NCBI GenBank assembly: GCA_034716535.1
Contig: JAYEJW010000616.1
Span: forward strand, 1 to 22,393
DNA from: JAYEJW01 sp034716535
GTDB taxonomy: Bacteria > Pseudomonadota > Gammaproteobacteria > Chromatiales > Chromatiaceae
Direction: 5' to 3'
Length of the DNA stretch: 22,393 bases
Both the position numbers and the translations under genes were made by a program. Under the pieces are notes generated by a model, which saw nothing but the letters and a program-made list of their open reading frames with translations, did no database searches and was not told the origin of the DNA. Positions 22,004 to 22,393 of the stretch are shown here, one piece after another. Each line of letters opens with the position of its first letter. The stretch's first letter is position 1.

Positions 22004-22393
22004 CTACGATGGCCTCTTCAATGGATGGAGCTTTCGCGTTTCACCAGCGTTTGCCCAGTAACTTCCGGATTTATCCCGCCTCGGCCAGCCGGCGGCAGGG
22101 CAAGCAAGCGAATCTACCAGGAGAAGCGTTTGCTGGCCGAACCCAAGAGCATCGCTGTCAAGCATGGAGAACGATATCGAATTGAAGTGGGCACCAAAGA
22201 CGTTTCTCGCCTGTGCGATGCGATGCAATTCGTCGAGTATCGGACCGAGTTCTACCGTCCGGTAAACTTGCTGCCCAGAAGCGTCCGACCCTGTAAGAAC
22301 TTCGACCTTGAGAGCTTTGCGCAGCTTCTTGTCTACGGATGGAAGAAGGTCGCCGAGTGTGTAGAGCCCATTTCCCCGCCGAGGAACAGAACA
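22004..22393 (-). CDS. C-terminal part of a defence-operon protein (partial)
   Basis: The minus-strand frame is open from the right edge to a TAG at 22004-22006, giving 129 codons without a stop. Only the second part begins with a methionine (22228), but the coding-like sequence continues to the edge: LYTLGDLLPSVDKKLRKAL, VELGPILDELHRIAQARNVFGAHFN, LDSDALGFGQQTLLLVDSLAC, GWPRRDKSGSYW and a final GETRKLHPLKRPS. It ends 3 nt before the mod ATG, so it belongs to the same operon. The sequence resembles, from memory, C termini of large AAA/SMC-like ATPases found in defence loci, but no ATPase motif lies in the visible part, so the function is left open. Confidence 0.65.
   Translation of the reverse strand, partial: CSVPRRGNGLYTLGDLLPSVDKKLRKALKVEVLTGSDASGQQVYRTVELGPILDELHRIAQARNVFGAHFNSISFSMLDSDALGFGQQTLLLVDSLACPAAGWPRRDKSGSYWANAGETRKLHPLKRPS

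Overview
The window is high-GC, densely packed bacterial chromosome. An OxyR with Cys199/Cys208, a diheme cytochrome c peroxidase, a Tat-exported PhoX-type phosphatase and a spondin-domain secreted protein together suggest a gammaproteobacterium, possibly of the Chromatiales/Ectothiorhodospiraceae type. That placement is inferred from gene content only. No rRNA, tRNA, CRISPR array or insertion sequence was seen.

Left part (1-5500). A small secreted protein with three degenerate xIYxxF...NPDL repeats (291-578) is followed by a strong hairpin. On the minus strand lies an apparent operon of a spondin-domain exported protein, an OmpR-family response regulator and a HAMP-type sensor kinase (3718 down to 723). 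Glutamate dehydrogenase (3956-5203) is divergent from it, and an unrecognised 64-residue protein follows on the minus strand.

Middle part (5759-14235): a peroxide-defence island. oxyR (minus) faces an operon of rubrerythrin, a two-cluster Fe-S oxidoreductase with CCG-type domains, a DUF3501 protein and a diheme cytochrome c peroxidase. A well-formed OxyR box (13 of 16 consensus positions, exact 7-nt spacers) lies about 95 nt upstream of rubrerythrin. A VapC-type PIN toxin with a Phd/YefM-like antitoxin sits next on the opposite strand. It is followed by a Prx6-type peroxiredoxin and a monofunctional haem catalase. The catalase keeps its active-site residues but appears to lack about 39 internal residues. 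Rubrerythrin has no rubredoxin domain, so the Fe-S protein is a natural candidate for its electron donor.

Right part (14295-22393), all on the minus strand: a PhoX/DUF839 phosphatase, then a defence operon. In transcription order the operon is an unrecognised protein entering from the right edge (visible only as its last 129 codons), a beta-class DNA methyltransferase (Mod), a MNT-type nucleotidyltransferase, a 25-codon gene remnant, an MntA/HepT toxin-antitoxin pair, and a type III-like restriction helicase-nuclease (Res). Neighbouring genes overlap by 4-11 nt at four of the junctions, so a toxin-antitoxin module is wired between modification and restriction. The Mod target-recognition region is markedly AT-rich compared with its flanks, as expected for exchanged specificity domains.

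The most interesting items are the composite restriction/MNT-HEPN operon, the Rbr/Fe-S/DUF3501/CCP peroxide-reduction operon with its OxyR box, and the internally shortened catalase.
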